Source of the DNA: Saprospirales bacterium
GTDB taxonomy: Bacteria > Bacteroidota > Bacteroidia > Chitinophagales > Saprospiraceae
Assembly: GCA_947459365.1 (NCBI GenBank)
Contig: CANHDG010000003.1
Location: 1 to 48,366, forward strand
Reading direction: 5' to 3'
DNA: 48,366 nucleotides
Shown here: positions 39,750 to 48,366 of the stretch, piece by piece
Numbering within the stretch: position 1 is the stretch's first letter
Layout: each line of letters opens with the position of its first letter
Position numbers and translations under genes: made by a program
The notes under the pieces: generated by a model
The model's input: only the letters and a program-made list of their open reading frames with translations
The model's database searches: none
Told to the model about the DNA's origin: nothing

Positions 39750-40829
39750 TCAAGCCATTAAACCAATAAATTCATCAAATAAATAATGTGCATCATGCGG
39801 ACCAGGGGAAGCCTCCGGGTGGTACTGAACCGAGAAAGCAGGGTAATTCTTTAACCTTATACCCTCCACCGTCTGATCATTTAAATTAATATGCGTAGCT
39901 TCAACAACACTCGGACTATCATAAACCGCTTGCTCTAATACCCCAAAACCATGATTTTGACTGGTAATTTCTGAGCGTCCACTCGCAAGGTTTTTTACTG
40001 GATGATTAATCCCTCTATGACCATGGTGCAACTTATAAGTAGGCAAACCTACTCCCTGCGCTAATAATTGCTGACCCAAACATATGCCAAACATTGGCTT
40101 ACCATCTACCAACATCTGCCGAACTAGCTCAACAGCATACCCCATCGAAGCAGGATCCCCAGGGCCATTCGATAAAAAATACCCATCCGCACCCCAAGCC
40201 TGAACCTCTGAAAAAGGAGTCCGAGCTGGAAATACCTTCAGGAAACAATCCCGCTGATCAAAATTACGTAAGATATTCTTCTTAATACCAAAATCCATCA
40301 CCGCTACCTTTAACCTGCCCTCCGGATTCCCATACTCGTACGCAGCGGAAGTTGTGACCTGACTGGATAACTCCAAACCAGCCATCGAGGGAATACTGGC
40401 TAATTGTCTTTTTAGCTCCTCCAAATCATCTGTTTCAGAAGAAATAATGCAATTCATAGCTCCCTTTGACCGAATATGCTGGACAATAGCACGAGTATCT
40501 AAATCTGTAATCGCAACCAATCCCTCCGACTCAAAATAATCCTGAATCGAACGATCCGCCATAGGTCGACTATAGTCAACATTAAAATTACGACAAATGA
40601 ACCCCGCAATCTTGATACCTTCACTTTCAACCTCCTCCATCTTAATACCATAATTGCCAATATGAACATTGGTCGCCACCAATACCTGTCCAGAATAGGA
40701 TGGATCCGTAAAAATCTCCTGATAACCCGTCATACCAGTATTGAAACAAATTTCACCGGTCGTGGTACCTTTCTTACCCGCCGCCTTACCCCTAAATACA
40801 GTGCCGTCTTCCAGTAGCAGTATTGCCAT
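39750..40829 (-). CDS. carA: Carbamoyl-phosphate synthase small subunit
   Basis: MAILLLEDGTVFRGKAAGKKGTTTGEICFNTGMTGYQEIFTDPSYSGQ; GICLGQQLLA; SVQYHPEASPGPHDAHYLFDEF. Start moved to 40829 because the longer ORF overlaps a promoter. Confidence 0.96.
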   Translation of the reverse strand: MAILLLEDGTVFRGKAAGKKGTTTGEICFNTGMTGYQEIFTDPSYSGQVLVATNVHIGNYGIKMEEVESEGIKIAGFICRNFNVDYSRPMADRSIQDYFESEGLVAITDLDTRAIVQHIRSKGAMNCIISSETDDLEELKRQLASIPSMAGLELSSQVTTSAAYEYGNPEGRLKVAVMDFGIKKNILRNFDQRDCFLKVFPARTPFSEVQAWGADGYFLSNGPGDPASMGYAVELVRQMLVDGKPMFGICLGQQLLAQGVGLPTYKLHHGHRGINHPVKNLASGRSEITSQNHGFGVLEQAVYDSPSVVEATHINLNDQTVEGIRLKNYPAFSVQYHPEASPGPHDAHYLFDEFIGLMA

Positions 40830-40853
40830 AGTATTGAATTTTATAAAACTGCG

Positions 40854-40884
40854 CAAAGGTCGTTCAATAGCCGGTCTTTTCAAA
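40854..40884 (-). promoter_or_regulatory. Promoter of carA
   Basis: Minus strand TTTG, 19-nt spacer, GACCTTTG; one mismatch to TAnnTTTG at the first base and C for A at position 3 of the degenerate region. Confidence 0.5.
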
Positions 40885-40953
40885 TCATTCTACTACTTTT
40901 CCTACCAGAACAATCAGAAACTCAAAGTAGGGCCTCTAAATAGCTCCTCAGCC

Positions 40954-41529
40954 CTATTGTCCAAGGTACTCCTCCCATGTCTTCTTACTGTAAATCTCCT
41001 CCTTGGCAAATTTTAACTCCCGCATCAAATCAGGAGTCTCCTTATAACCAGGAGAAATCATAATCCGCCTAAACTGCTCATCTAGGTACACAATGGAGGG
41101 GTACCCCATCTTACCATCAAGCAAGGCGTATGCCAAGGTATTCACCCCTCTACCATTTCCAGAATCCATGTACGTAAAGGTGTCCCTGCCAAAAATAATG
41201 GCCTCCCTCTGCTCCGCATTTAACTTGACCGCATAAAAATGCTCGTTCAAATACGTAGAAACCTCAGGGGAGGCAAACGTGTTTTTATCCATTTTCTTAC
41301 ACCAACCACACCAGTCCGTGTACACATCCACCATTATTTTCTTAGGCTTGGTCTTATTCAATTCAACCGCCTGCTCCCAGGTATACCACTGGTCAGTTGT
41401 AACCTCCGTAGAAGCCGACTGTTCATAACTGGAAAAATGGGCTGCTAAACCAATTAATCCCACGGCTGTTGCTATTGCTAAAGCTGATAAATACTGCATA
41501 ATTTTGTTCTTGTTTATATAACTCCACAA
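40954..41529 (-). CDS. Thioredoxin-fold protein, exported
   Basis: 191 aa; N-terminal TM, KKIMVDVYTDWCGWCKKMDKNTFASPEV (CxxC). Start may be 41499 (MQYLSALAIA). Confidence 0.88.
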   Translation of the reverse strand: MWSYINKNKIMQYLSALAIATAVGLIGLAAHFSSYEQSASTEVTTDQWYTWEQAVELNKTKPKKIMVDVYTDWCGWCKKMDKNTFASPEVSTYLNEHFYAVKLNAEQREAIIFGRDTFTYMDSGNGRGVNTLAYALLDGKMGYPSIVYLDEQFRRIMISPGYKETPDLMRELKFAKEEIYSKKTWEEYLGQ

Positions 41530-41594
41530 AAGAACCTAAAAAGAAACAGTTTGATTTTGCTTGCCTTGTTAAAGTTTTCTCAAAATTACAAAAG

Positions 41595-41909
41595 ATGCCC
41601 TTTCTCGTTTTCTATACAACCCACCCCGATAAATCCACCGCAGAACAAATTGCCCAACAAATGCTTAAACTCAAACTCGCAGCCTGTGCAAATATATTCC
41701 CAATCCAAAGCACCTTTTGGTGGCAAACCGAACTTCACCAAGACTCAGAGTGGGCATGCATACTGAAAACAACCCTGGCGTTAGAAGACTTACTCGAACA
41801 AGCCATAAAGGAAGCACACCCCTACCAAACCCCTTGTATCCTTCGCTTCGAAGCCCGTGCAAATATTCAATACGAAGACTGGATCTACTCAAGCGTTCAA
41901 CCAACTTAA
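41595..41909 (+). CDS. cutA: CutA-family protein
   Basis: 104 aa; LKLKLAACANIFPIQSTFWWQTELHQDSEWACILKTT, HPYQTPCILRFEA. Confidence 0.92.
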   Translation: MPFLVFYTTHPDKSTAEQIAQQMLKLKLAACANIFPIQSTFWWQTELHQDSEWACILKTTLALEDLLEQAIKEAHPYQTPCILRFEARANIQYEDWIYSSVQPT

Positions 41910-41911
41910 TC

Positions 41912-43132
41912 ATGAGCAACCACTACGATATCATCTTCGCAGGAGCAGGCCTCTCCGCCCTTTCCATCGCCACTCAAATGGTCGATCACCCCTTCTTCCA
42001 GACAAAGAAAATACTCCTCACCGACCGCGATCAAAAAGATAAAAATGATCGAACCTGGTGCTTCTGGGCAACAAACGAAGAGGTAAGTCAATTACCCCCC
42101 GTGTTATATAAAACATGGAAAAACTGCCACTTCCATAGTCCTATACACAGCGAACAACTGCAAATAAAGCCCTACCAATACCATATGGTTCGTGGAATAG
42201 ACTTTTACAACTGGGCGAAAACCAAACTTAACCAACATCCAAATGTCCATTGGGAATTCGGGAATATCACCGAAATGAATGCGCAAACTGGAACCCTCCA
42301 GCTAAATGGCAAAACCTTCCAAAGCAACTGGATCCTCAATAGTGCAATCGCCCCTATCCAACTGCTCCCTTCCCCCTTAACTCCAACGTTCCAAAATCCA
42401 TTTACCCAGCCAAATGATGCGCCTTCTAGCCAACACCTCTCCCTACTTCAGCACTTTAAAGGATGGGTAATTAAAAGCCCTAAACCCGTATTTAATCCAG
42501 AATGCGTCACTTTTATGGACTTCAGAGTGGCACAAAAGGATAATACACGCTTTGTTTATGTGCTGCCATTTTCTCAAACAGAAGCGCTCGTAGAATATAC
42601 CGTTTTTTCTCCCCAACTTCTTTCAGAGCAAGAATACGATATCGAGCTAACCAACTACATCCACCAATTTCTACAAACAACCGACTTCCAGATACTCGAT
42701 CAAGAATTTGGAGTTATACCAATGACAGATTTTAGCTTCCCAACAGCACAAAGTAACTATGTAATAAATATCGGAACCTCAGGAGGCTTCGTCAAAGGCT
42801 CGACTGGATACGCTTTTAAACGAACCCAACAACGATCCGCCGCCTTCGTCAAAGACTGGGCAAAAAAAGGCACACCCAATCCTTCATCAATCCAATCCTC
42901 CAAAAAATACCGAATATACGACTCCGTTTTCCTGCGCGCATTAAGTGACGAACTCGTTCCCGCACACTTGATTTTTGGCTCCTTTTTTAAAAACTTAGGT
43001 GGAACGGCCGTGTTCAGGTTCCTGGATGAGAATACACACTTCATCCAAGACCTAAAAGCACTCAATGCTGTTCCAACCTTACCCTTTATTAAAGCAGCAT
43101 ACAGGCAACTAAATCGACTCTTCTATGTCTGA
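41912..43132 (+). CDS. Lycopene beta-cyclase (CrtY/CrtL-like)
   Basis: Start at 41912 (MSNHYDIIFAGAGLSALSIATQM), 2 nt after the cutA stop; DRTWCFWATNE; FVYVLPFSQTEALVEYTVFS; IPMTDF; GTSGGFVKGSTGYAF. Confidence 0.92.
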   Translation: MSNHYDIIFAGAGLSALSIATQMVDHPFFQTKKILLTDRDQKDKNDRTWCFWATNEEVSQLPPVLYKTWKNCHFHSPIHSEQLQIKPYQYHMVRGIDFYNWAKTKLNQHPNVHWEFGNITEMNAQTGTLQLNGKTFQSNWILNSAIAPIQLLPSPLTPTFQNPFTQPNDAPSSQHLSLLQHFKGWVIKSPKPVFNPECVTFMDFRVAQKDNTRFVYVLPFSQTEALVEYTVFSPQLLSEQEYDIELTNYIHQFLQTTDFQILDQEFGVIPMTDFSFPTAQSNYVINIGTSGGFVKGSTGYAFKRTQQRSAAFVKDWAKKGTPNPSSIQSSKKYRIYDSVFLRALSDELVPAHLIFGSFFKNLGGTAVFRFLDENTHFIQDLKALNAVPTLPFIKAAYRQLNRLFYV

Positions 43133-43730
43133 ACAACCATCAAAACCACCGTTGCGAGTAGGAATCACCGGCGGAATCGGTAGCGGAAAAACAACCGTCT
43201 GCCATATCTTTGAAGCACTCGGAATCCCCGTCTACTATGCCGATTATTGGGCAAAATGGCTGCTGGAAAATGACCCAATACTCCAAAAAAAAGTATTTGA
43301 TCTCTTCGGTGAAAACGCCTATATCAATGGTAAATACAACAAGGCACTTATCGCTGAAATAGTTTTTAAAACACCACAAAAACGATCCGAACTAAACGCT
43401 ATCGCACATCCAGCTGTAGAACAACACAGCAAGGAATGGCACAATCAACAACGCAATGTTCCCTACACCTTAAAAGAAGCAGCCTTAATAATTGAAAGCG
43501 GTGGACAACAATGGCTTGATGCACTTATTGTAGTCACAGCACCAGAAGAAATCCGTATCAATAGAATTATTAAAAGAGATGGGATCACCAGAGAAGCAGC
43601 AATCCATCGAATGGCCAGCCAATTGCCCGAATCCGAAAAAATAAAATACGCCAACTTCCTTATTCATAACGACGGCCAAAAACTACTGCTTCCCCAAGTC
43701 TGGAACATTCACCAAAAACTACTTCGTTAA
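43125..43730 (+). CDS. coaE: Dephospho-CoA kinase
   Basis: 201 aa; LRVGITGGIGSGKTTVCHIFEALGIPVYYAD; overlaps the cyclase stop by 8 nt. Confidence 0.96.
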   Translation: MSEQPSKPPLRVGITGGIGSGKTTVCHIFEALGIPVYYADYWAKWLLENDPILQKKVFDLFGENAYINGKYNKALIAEIVFKTPQKRSELNAIAHPAVEQHSKEWHNQQRNVPYTLKEAALIIESGGQQWLDALIVVTAPEEIRINRIIKRDGITREAAIHRMASQLPESEKIKYANFLIHNDGQKLLLPQVWNIHQKLLR

Positions 43731-43780
43731 AAAAGGCCTAACACGAATAAGTCCATTCCCTTAGACCTTATTTTTGCAAT

Positions 43781-46168
43781 ATGAAACACAAACTACTGGC
43801 CCTAATCGTGCTACTCACGGCCCTTAATGCGCTTGCCCAAAATGGAACCGTCAATATCTCTTTGATCGATTCAAATAAAGAACCCCTCGTAGGTGCACAA
43901 CTCAAATTAACAAGTCTCACCGATAGCAGCGTTTTCTTCTTCCAAACATCCAACCTAAATGGCAATGCTGGGTTCTCAAACGTCCCAAAAGGACGCTTCC
44001 AGTTAACCGCCTCCCTCTTGGGAATGAAAACAATAAACCAAGAAATCAAAGTTGAAGATCAACCGGTAACAGTCCAACTTCAAATGTCAGAGGAAACCAA
44101 TAGCCTGGCAACTGTCACCATAAGTGCCCGGAAAAATTTATTCCGTCAAGAAGATGATAAAACGATTGTTGACCCCGAACCTTTAGCACAGTCTAGTACC
44201 AATGTACTCGAAGTACTCGAAAAAACACCCGGACTATTCGTGGACCAAGATGGAAACGTTTTCCTCAATAGTACCATACCAGCAACTATTCAAATCAATG
44301 GACGAGAACAACGAATGAGTGCCACTGATTTGGCGGCTCTACTAAAAAACTTACCTCCCAATAGCATCGCAAAAATTGAAATACTTCGTACACCCTCCGC
44401 TAAATACGATGCAAATGGATCCGGTGGACTTGTCAATATTGTCCTAAAAAAAGGCATTAAGCTAGGAAGAAGCGGCAGTCTAAGTGCAAACCTCAACAAA
44501 GGAAAATTCAGCGATCAAAATATCGGATTCTCCCTAAATAATAGCAATAATAAAATCAATAGTTACTGGAACTCCAACCTTGGACGCCGAAACAGCTTTG
44601 AAGAACTCAACACCAACAGACAGTTAAACCCAGATACTACCCTTCGCCAACAGGCATATACTCAATTGCCTGGACAAAATATGTATTCCGGATATGGAAT
44701 AGGAATTGAGCTGCCCCAAAACTGGACCCTTTCGATGGACGGAAGGGCTAACCTCGGAAAAAGCCAATCCGAAACTTCTACAAAGAATTCCATACTCCAA
44801 GAATCCAATCAATCCATTCTTCAAAACAGTCCTAATCAAACCCTGAACGATAACCAATTCTTTCATGTAAATCAAGGAATAGAACTTGAGAAAAAAATAG
44901 ATACAATTGGGTCAGAATTTGACCTTGACCTAGCATATAATTTACACCAAAACCAAAACAATCAGTTCTTTACACTGTACCCATCACAGTTACCCTCGGT
45001 AGAATTAAACGGCCGCGGTGATATTCGTAATTACAGGCACTTCTTCCAGGCCCGAACAGATCTAAAATATAAGTTTTCACCAAATACTACCTTGGAAACA
45101 GGCTTGAAATCAACACTCCAATGGTTTCAAAATAGTACCAACTTTTCCCTAATCCAAGATGGAATGCAACGCCCAGACCCACAGCGAACCAACGCCTTCC
45201 AATATTCCGAAGCTATTTATGCAGGTTACCTGCAAGCTTCCCAAACCTGGAGAGGAATAACCCTAAAGAGTGGATTGCGACTTGAAAATACAAATATGGT
45301 TGGAAAACAAACCATCCCGAGCGATACCTCCTTCGAAATCCATCGATCAGACCTGTTTCCTTATGTATACTTAAGCCGAAATGTCTTCAAAATAGCAGGA
45401 TATGACCTGAGAGCATTCTTGGTTTACCGAAAATCCATTGCCCGCCCAGGATATGGTCAATTAAATCCATTCCAACGCTTTATCGACCAATTTCTCTATG
45501 AAACGGGCAATCCCGCACTGCAACCTCAATTTACAAATAACTACGAAATTAATATCAGTTACGACAATCAACCTGTAATTGCCTTCGGAAAAAATTATAC
45601 AAACAACCTGTTCACAAACGTTGTCTATCAAGACCCCAACCTCAAAGAAGTCGCCTACAGAACCTATGACAACTTGGGAGACCAAGAGGAATCTTACTTC
45701 AAACTGACGGGAGCATTGCCTCAAGGATGGAACTACTTCTTCGTTTTGGGAGCTCAATACAACTACCTCCAATACAAAGGTCTCTATGATAACCAACCCC
45801 TGCAGTTTAATCGTGGAAGCTGGTCGTTCTTTACCTACCACCGCCTAAAAATAGATGGCAAGAGCACCCTTAGTCTGAACGGATTCCTTCGACTTAACGG
45901 ACTGTCGCAGTTTTATGAACTAAGTAACTTCGGAGCACTAAGCGCCAATATCAATCGCCGCTTCGTAAATGATAAACTTACCGTAACCATCTCGGCAAGC
46001 GATATCTTCTACACAAATAGAAACAACTTTGAAATTAACCAAGCAGGAATTCAGGCATGGGGAAATAGACAGTCAGACACTCAACGAGTGGGAATAAACC
46101 TGCGCTACAATTTCGGAATTAGAAAAAAACAGGAAAACTATGAAAACTATGAGCAACCAACAGGCTAA
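43781..46168 (+). CDS. Outer-membrane beta-barrel protein, TonB-dependent receptor-like
   Basis: 795 aa; signal peptide MKHKLLALIVLLTALNALAQ, carboxypeptidase-regulatory-like domain, plug-like VLEVLEKTPGLFVDQDGNVFLNSTIPATIQINGREQ, long barrel region. Confidence 0.88.
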   Translation: MKHKLLALIVLLTALNALAQNGTVNISLIDSNKEPLVGAQLKLTSLTDSSVFFFQTSNLNGNAGFSNVPKGRFQLTASLLGMKTINQEIKVEDQPVTVQLQMSEETNSLATVTISARKNLFRQEDDKTIVDPEPLAQSSTNVLEVLEKTPGLFVDQDGNVFLNSTIPATIQINGREQRMSATDLAALLKNLPPNSIAKIEILRTPSAKYDANGSGGLVNIVLKKGIKLGRSGSLSANLNKGKFSDQNIGFSLNNSNNKINSYWNSNLGRRNSFEELNTNRQLNPDTTLRQQAYTQLPGQNMYSGYGIGIELPQNWTLSMDGRANLGKSQSETSTKNSILQESNQSILQNSPNQTLNDNQFFHVNQGIELEKKIDTIGSEFDLDLAYNLHQNQNNQFFTLYPSQLPSVELNGRGDIRNYRHFFQARTDLKYKFSPNTTLETGLKSTLQWFQNSTNFSLIQDGMQRPDPQRTNAFQYSEAIYAGYLQASQTWRGITLKSGLRLENTNMVGKQTIPSDTSFEIHRSDLFPYVYLSRNVFKIAGYDLRAFLVYRKSIARPGYGQLNPFQRFIDQFLYETGNPALQPQFTNNYEINISYDNQPVIAFGKNYTNNLFTNVVYQDPNLKEVAYRTYDNLGDQEESYFKLTGALPQGWNYFFVLGAQYNYLQYKGLYDNQPLQFNRGSWSFFTYHRLKIDGKSTLSLNGFLRLNGLSQFYELSNFGALSANINRRFVNDKLTVTISASDIFYTNRNNFEINQAGIQAWGNRQSDTQRVGINLRYNFGIRKKQENYENYEQPTG

Positions 46169-46189
46169 GTATATAAAGCAACCTCGTAC

Positions 46190-47185
46190 TCAACCTTCCC
46201 CCTTCTTAAACCAATAATACTCCCAAAACAGCATTAATAAGGCCGGTAGCAAAAACCATTGGTACAAGCTATTCTCCGCATCATACTGTCGAATAGATAT
46301 CTCTTTGCTTGGTAACGCTGCTATCTCTTTTCTTATAGAAGGAATGGCATCGATTTGATTCGAAATGTAGCGGGGTAACTCACTTCCACCAGCTTCTGCG
46401 ATCTCCTCAAGTAATAAATTATTCATTTTTGAAATCACTACTTCGCCATCAGCCTCCCGCTGAACCCCTCCACCATACATCGGTATTGTACCACCCTCTA
46501 GAGTACCAGCACCCACCGCAAAAGTTTGAATCCCGTGCTCGTCTCGCGCTGCAGAAATGACAGAGGTCGGATCCCCCTCATGCTCCTCCCCATCCGTTAT
46601 AATCACTAAGGCTCTTGCCGTAGACGCATTCGGATCAAATGCCTGAATGGCCAGACCCACCACCGATTCAATAGAAGTTCCTTGGGCAGAAAAGCCCTCA
46701 GGATCCGCCTCCGAAATCAAGGAATTTAAAGTAGAATAATCTGTTGATGGCGGCATTGATAAAAAAGCATCCCCAGCAAAAAAAAGAAGTCCAACACGAT
46801 TCCCCTCCAAGCCTCGCAATAACTCTTGTGCAAATAAACGCGATCGAACCATCCGATTAGGGCGCAAATCCTCCGACAACATACTCCTCGAAATATCAAG
46901 CGCAAGAATCACATCCACAGCCTTTTGAGACTGCTGAATCTTACGTGTACCCCAATGAGGATTTGCCATTACAACCACCAATAAAGAAATAGAAACCAAC
47001 CACAACCAACCCCTTATTAAATACTGCCTTCTTGAAAATCCCCGAACAAGCCGGTTAGCAAAAGGCCCTAATAGGGTCAACCGACGATCTCTCCATCCCA
47101 AATAAGAATAAAGTAAATAGGAAAAAAAAGGCAACAACCCCCAACAGAAGAGCCAATTGGGGTCCTTGAAAAGGGCATTCAACAT
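46190..47185 (-). CDS. vWA-domain BatA/BatB-like membrane protein
   Basis: 331 aa; N- and C-terminal TM, VDVILALDISRSMLSEDLRPNRM (MIDAS), ALVIITDGEEHEGDP. Confidence 0.88.
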   Translation of the reverse strand: MLNALFKDPNWLFCWGLLPFFSYLLYSYLGWRDRRLTLLGPFANRLVRGFSRRQYLIRGWLWLVSISLLVVVMANPHWGTRKIQQSQKAVDVILALDISRSMLSEDLRPNRMVRSRLFAQELLRGLEGNRVGLLFFAGDAFLSMPPSTDYSTLNSLISEADPEGFSAQGTSIESVVGLAIQAFDPNASTARALVIITDGEEHEGDPTSVISAARDEHGIQTFAVGAGTLEGGTIPMYGGGVQREADGEVVISKMNNLLLEEIAEAGGSELPRYISNQIDAIPSIRKEIAALPSKEISIRQYDAENSLYQWFLLPALLMLFWEYYWFKKGEG

Positions 47186-47240
47186 AATTCAAAATCGGTA
47201 ATTTTAGACACCCCTCAAATAGTATATTTCAAAACAAATA

Positions 47241-48134
47241 CTAAGGAATCACCCCCAACTTTTCCATCTCAGCCATAATCAAATGAATACCCTGCTCGCT
47301 CATCGGTGTGAGCGGGAGACGCACATCACGGGAACAAATATTCTGCAACTCCAGCGCCGCTTTGACCCCGACGGGGTTACCCTCAATAAATAACAACCTG
47401 TACATTTCCAACAACTTAAAATTAAGCTGCTGGGCAGTTGCTAAATCGTTTCGAAGTGCTGCCCGAGTCATATCGGTAAAAAACCTAGGAAGCGTATTGG
47501 CAATAACTGAAATCACACCGTCCCCACCACTCGTAACAATAGGCAAGGTCATAAAATCATCTCCACTCAACACCAAAAAGTCCTTCGGCTTCCCTTTCAT
47601 GATTTTCATCACTTGGTATAAATCATTCGAAGCTTCCTTAATACCTAAGAACCGATCACTCGCGTTAGCCAACCGCAAAGTAGTCTCCGCACTGATATTC
47701 GAAGAGGTCCTACTAGGTACATTGTATATAATTATTGGAACAGGTGAAACCTCCGCCAAAGCCATATAATGCTGATAAATACCCTCCTGGCCTGGCTTAT
47801 TATAAGCAGGATTACTACTTAGTATAGCATCAATTCCCTCAAAATGGAAACCCTGTACCTTCTCAACTAAGGAACTGGTAAAGTTCCCCCCAAACACACC
47901 CGCAACTAACGGCAAACGGCCCCTATTGACCTTAATCGTAAAATCAAGCACCAATCGATGCTCCTCCTCCGTTAAGGTAACAGACTCTCCCGTTGTACCC
48001 AAACTTACCAAAAACTCAACCCCTCCCGCAATTACATGCTCGATCAATTTTTCCAGATCGTCCCAGTCAATCCGGTTGTCCTTTTTAAACGGAGTTACCA
48101 AAGCTACCCCCGTTCCCCTAAATCGCTGTCGCAT
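47241..48134 (-). CDS. dapA: 4-hydroxy-tetrahydrodipicolinate synthase
   Basis: 297 aa; GTGVALVTPFKKDNRIDWDDLEKLIEHVIAGGVEFLVSLGTTGESVTLTEEEH; IIYNVPSRTSSNI; GIKEAS. Confidence 0.97.
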   Translation of the reverse strand: MRQRFRGTGVALVTPFKKDNRIDWDDLEKLIEHVIAGGVEFLVSLGTTGESVTLTEEEHRLVLDFTIKVNRGRLPLVAGVFGGNFTSSLVEKVQGFHFEGIDAILSSNPAYNKPGQEGIYQHYMALAEVSPVPIIIYNVPSRTSSNISAETTLRLANASDRFLGIKEASNDLYQVMKIMKGKPKDFLVLSGDDFMTLPIVTSGGDGVISVIANTLPRFFTDMTRAALRNDLATAQQLNFKLLEMYRLLFIEGNPVGVKAALELQNICSRDVRLPLTPMSEQGIHLIMAEMEKLGVIP

Positions 48135-48145
48135 AAAATGCAGGT

Positions 48146-48366
48146 TTATCGCGTGATAATTTTATCTAAACAGTGCCCTAAGTCCGAAACAAATTTCTTG
48201 ACACCAGCCCCCTCCGGAAGGTCTAACTGTATATCCAAATCGTTCGGATGAGCTGAAACCATACCCACTTTCATCCACGCCTTACTCAGCATAACCGCCC
48301 AATCCACCGCCACCACACCCCGCAGGTTAATACTAACCAACAAATCCGGAACCTCCTTTAAAAACA
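48146..48366 (-). CDS. Partial CDS, C-terminus of a DUF6913-like protein; 5' end beyond the right edge
   Basis: The frame stays open to the window edge (FLKEVPDLLVSINLRGVVAVDWAVMLSKAWMKVGMVSAHPNDLDIQLDLPEGAGVKKFVSDLGHCLDKIITR), so the track's start at 48343 is an artefact. Confidence 0.5.
   Translation of the reverse strand, partial: FLKEVPDLLVSINLRGVVAVDWAVMLSKAWMKVGMVSAHPNDLDIQLDLPEGAGVKKFVSDLGHCLDKIITR

Noticed and set aside
41717-41911. N-terminal extension of the 471-aa ORF over cutA
   Set aside because: The real cyclase start is 41912 with a Rossmann motif directly following; the extension is an out-of-frame reading of cutA.

Overview
The window looks like ordinary chromosomal DNA from a Bacteroidota bacterium. 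Support: Bacteroidota-type promoter boxes (TAnnTTTG), DUF2723, DUF3078, outer-membrane beta-barrel/TonB proteins and a mevalonate-type HMG-CoA synthase. It is densely coded and mostly housekeeping: rplM-rpsI-rpsB-tsf, lon, recA, rlmN, purB, lpxK, prfC, kdsD-like, dapD, dapA, carA, a trpG/pabA-like gene, coaE, cutA and carotenoid genes (CruF-like and lycopene cyclase). I saw no CRISPR array, IS element, prophage or tRNA. Three elements are missing from the ORF track. (1) A large secreted protein gene runs off the left edge (about 1..2170, minus) and contains an in-register 1338-bp (446-aa) tandem duplication. (2) An RNase P RNA gene (rnpB) lies at about 24181..24583 (+), where the track shows only spurious ORFs. 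(3) The 3' end of a DUF6913-like gene runs off the right edge. I also describe several intrinsic terminators, including one between rpsB and tsf, and a few good promoter matches. I found no convincing undescribed multi-gene system. The best leads are the tandem-duplicated surface protein, the rpsB/tsf attenuator-like hairpin, the inverted repeats before lon, the DUF2723 enzyme and the S8 protease with a long insertion between its Asp and His motifs.
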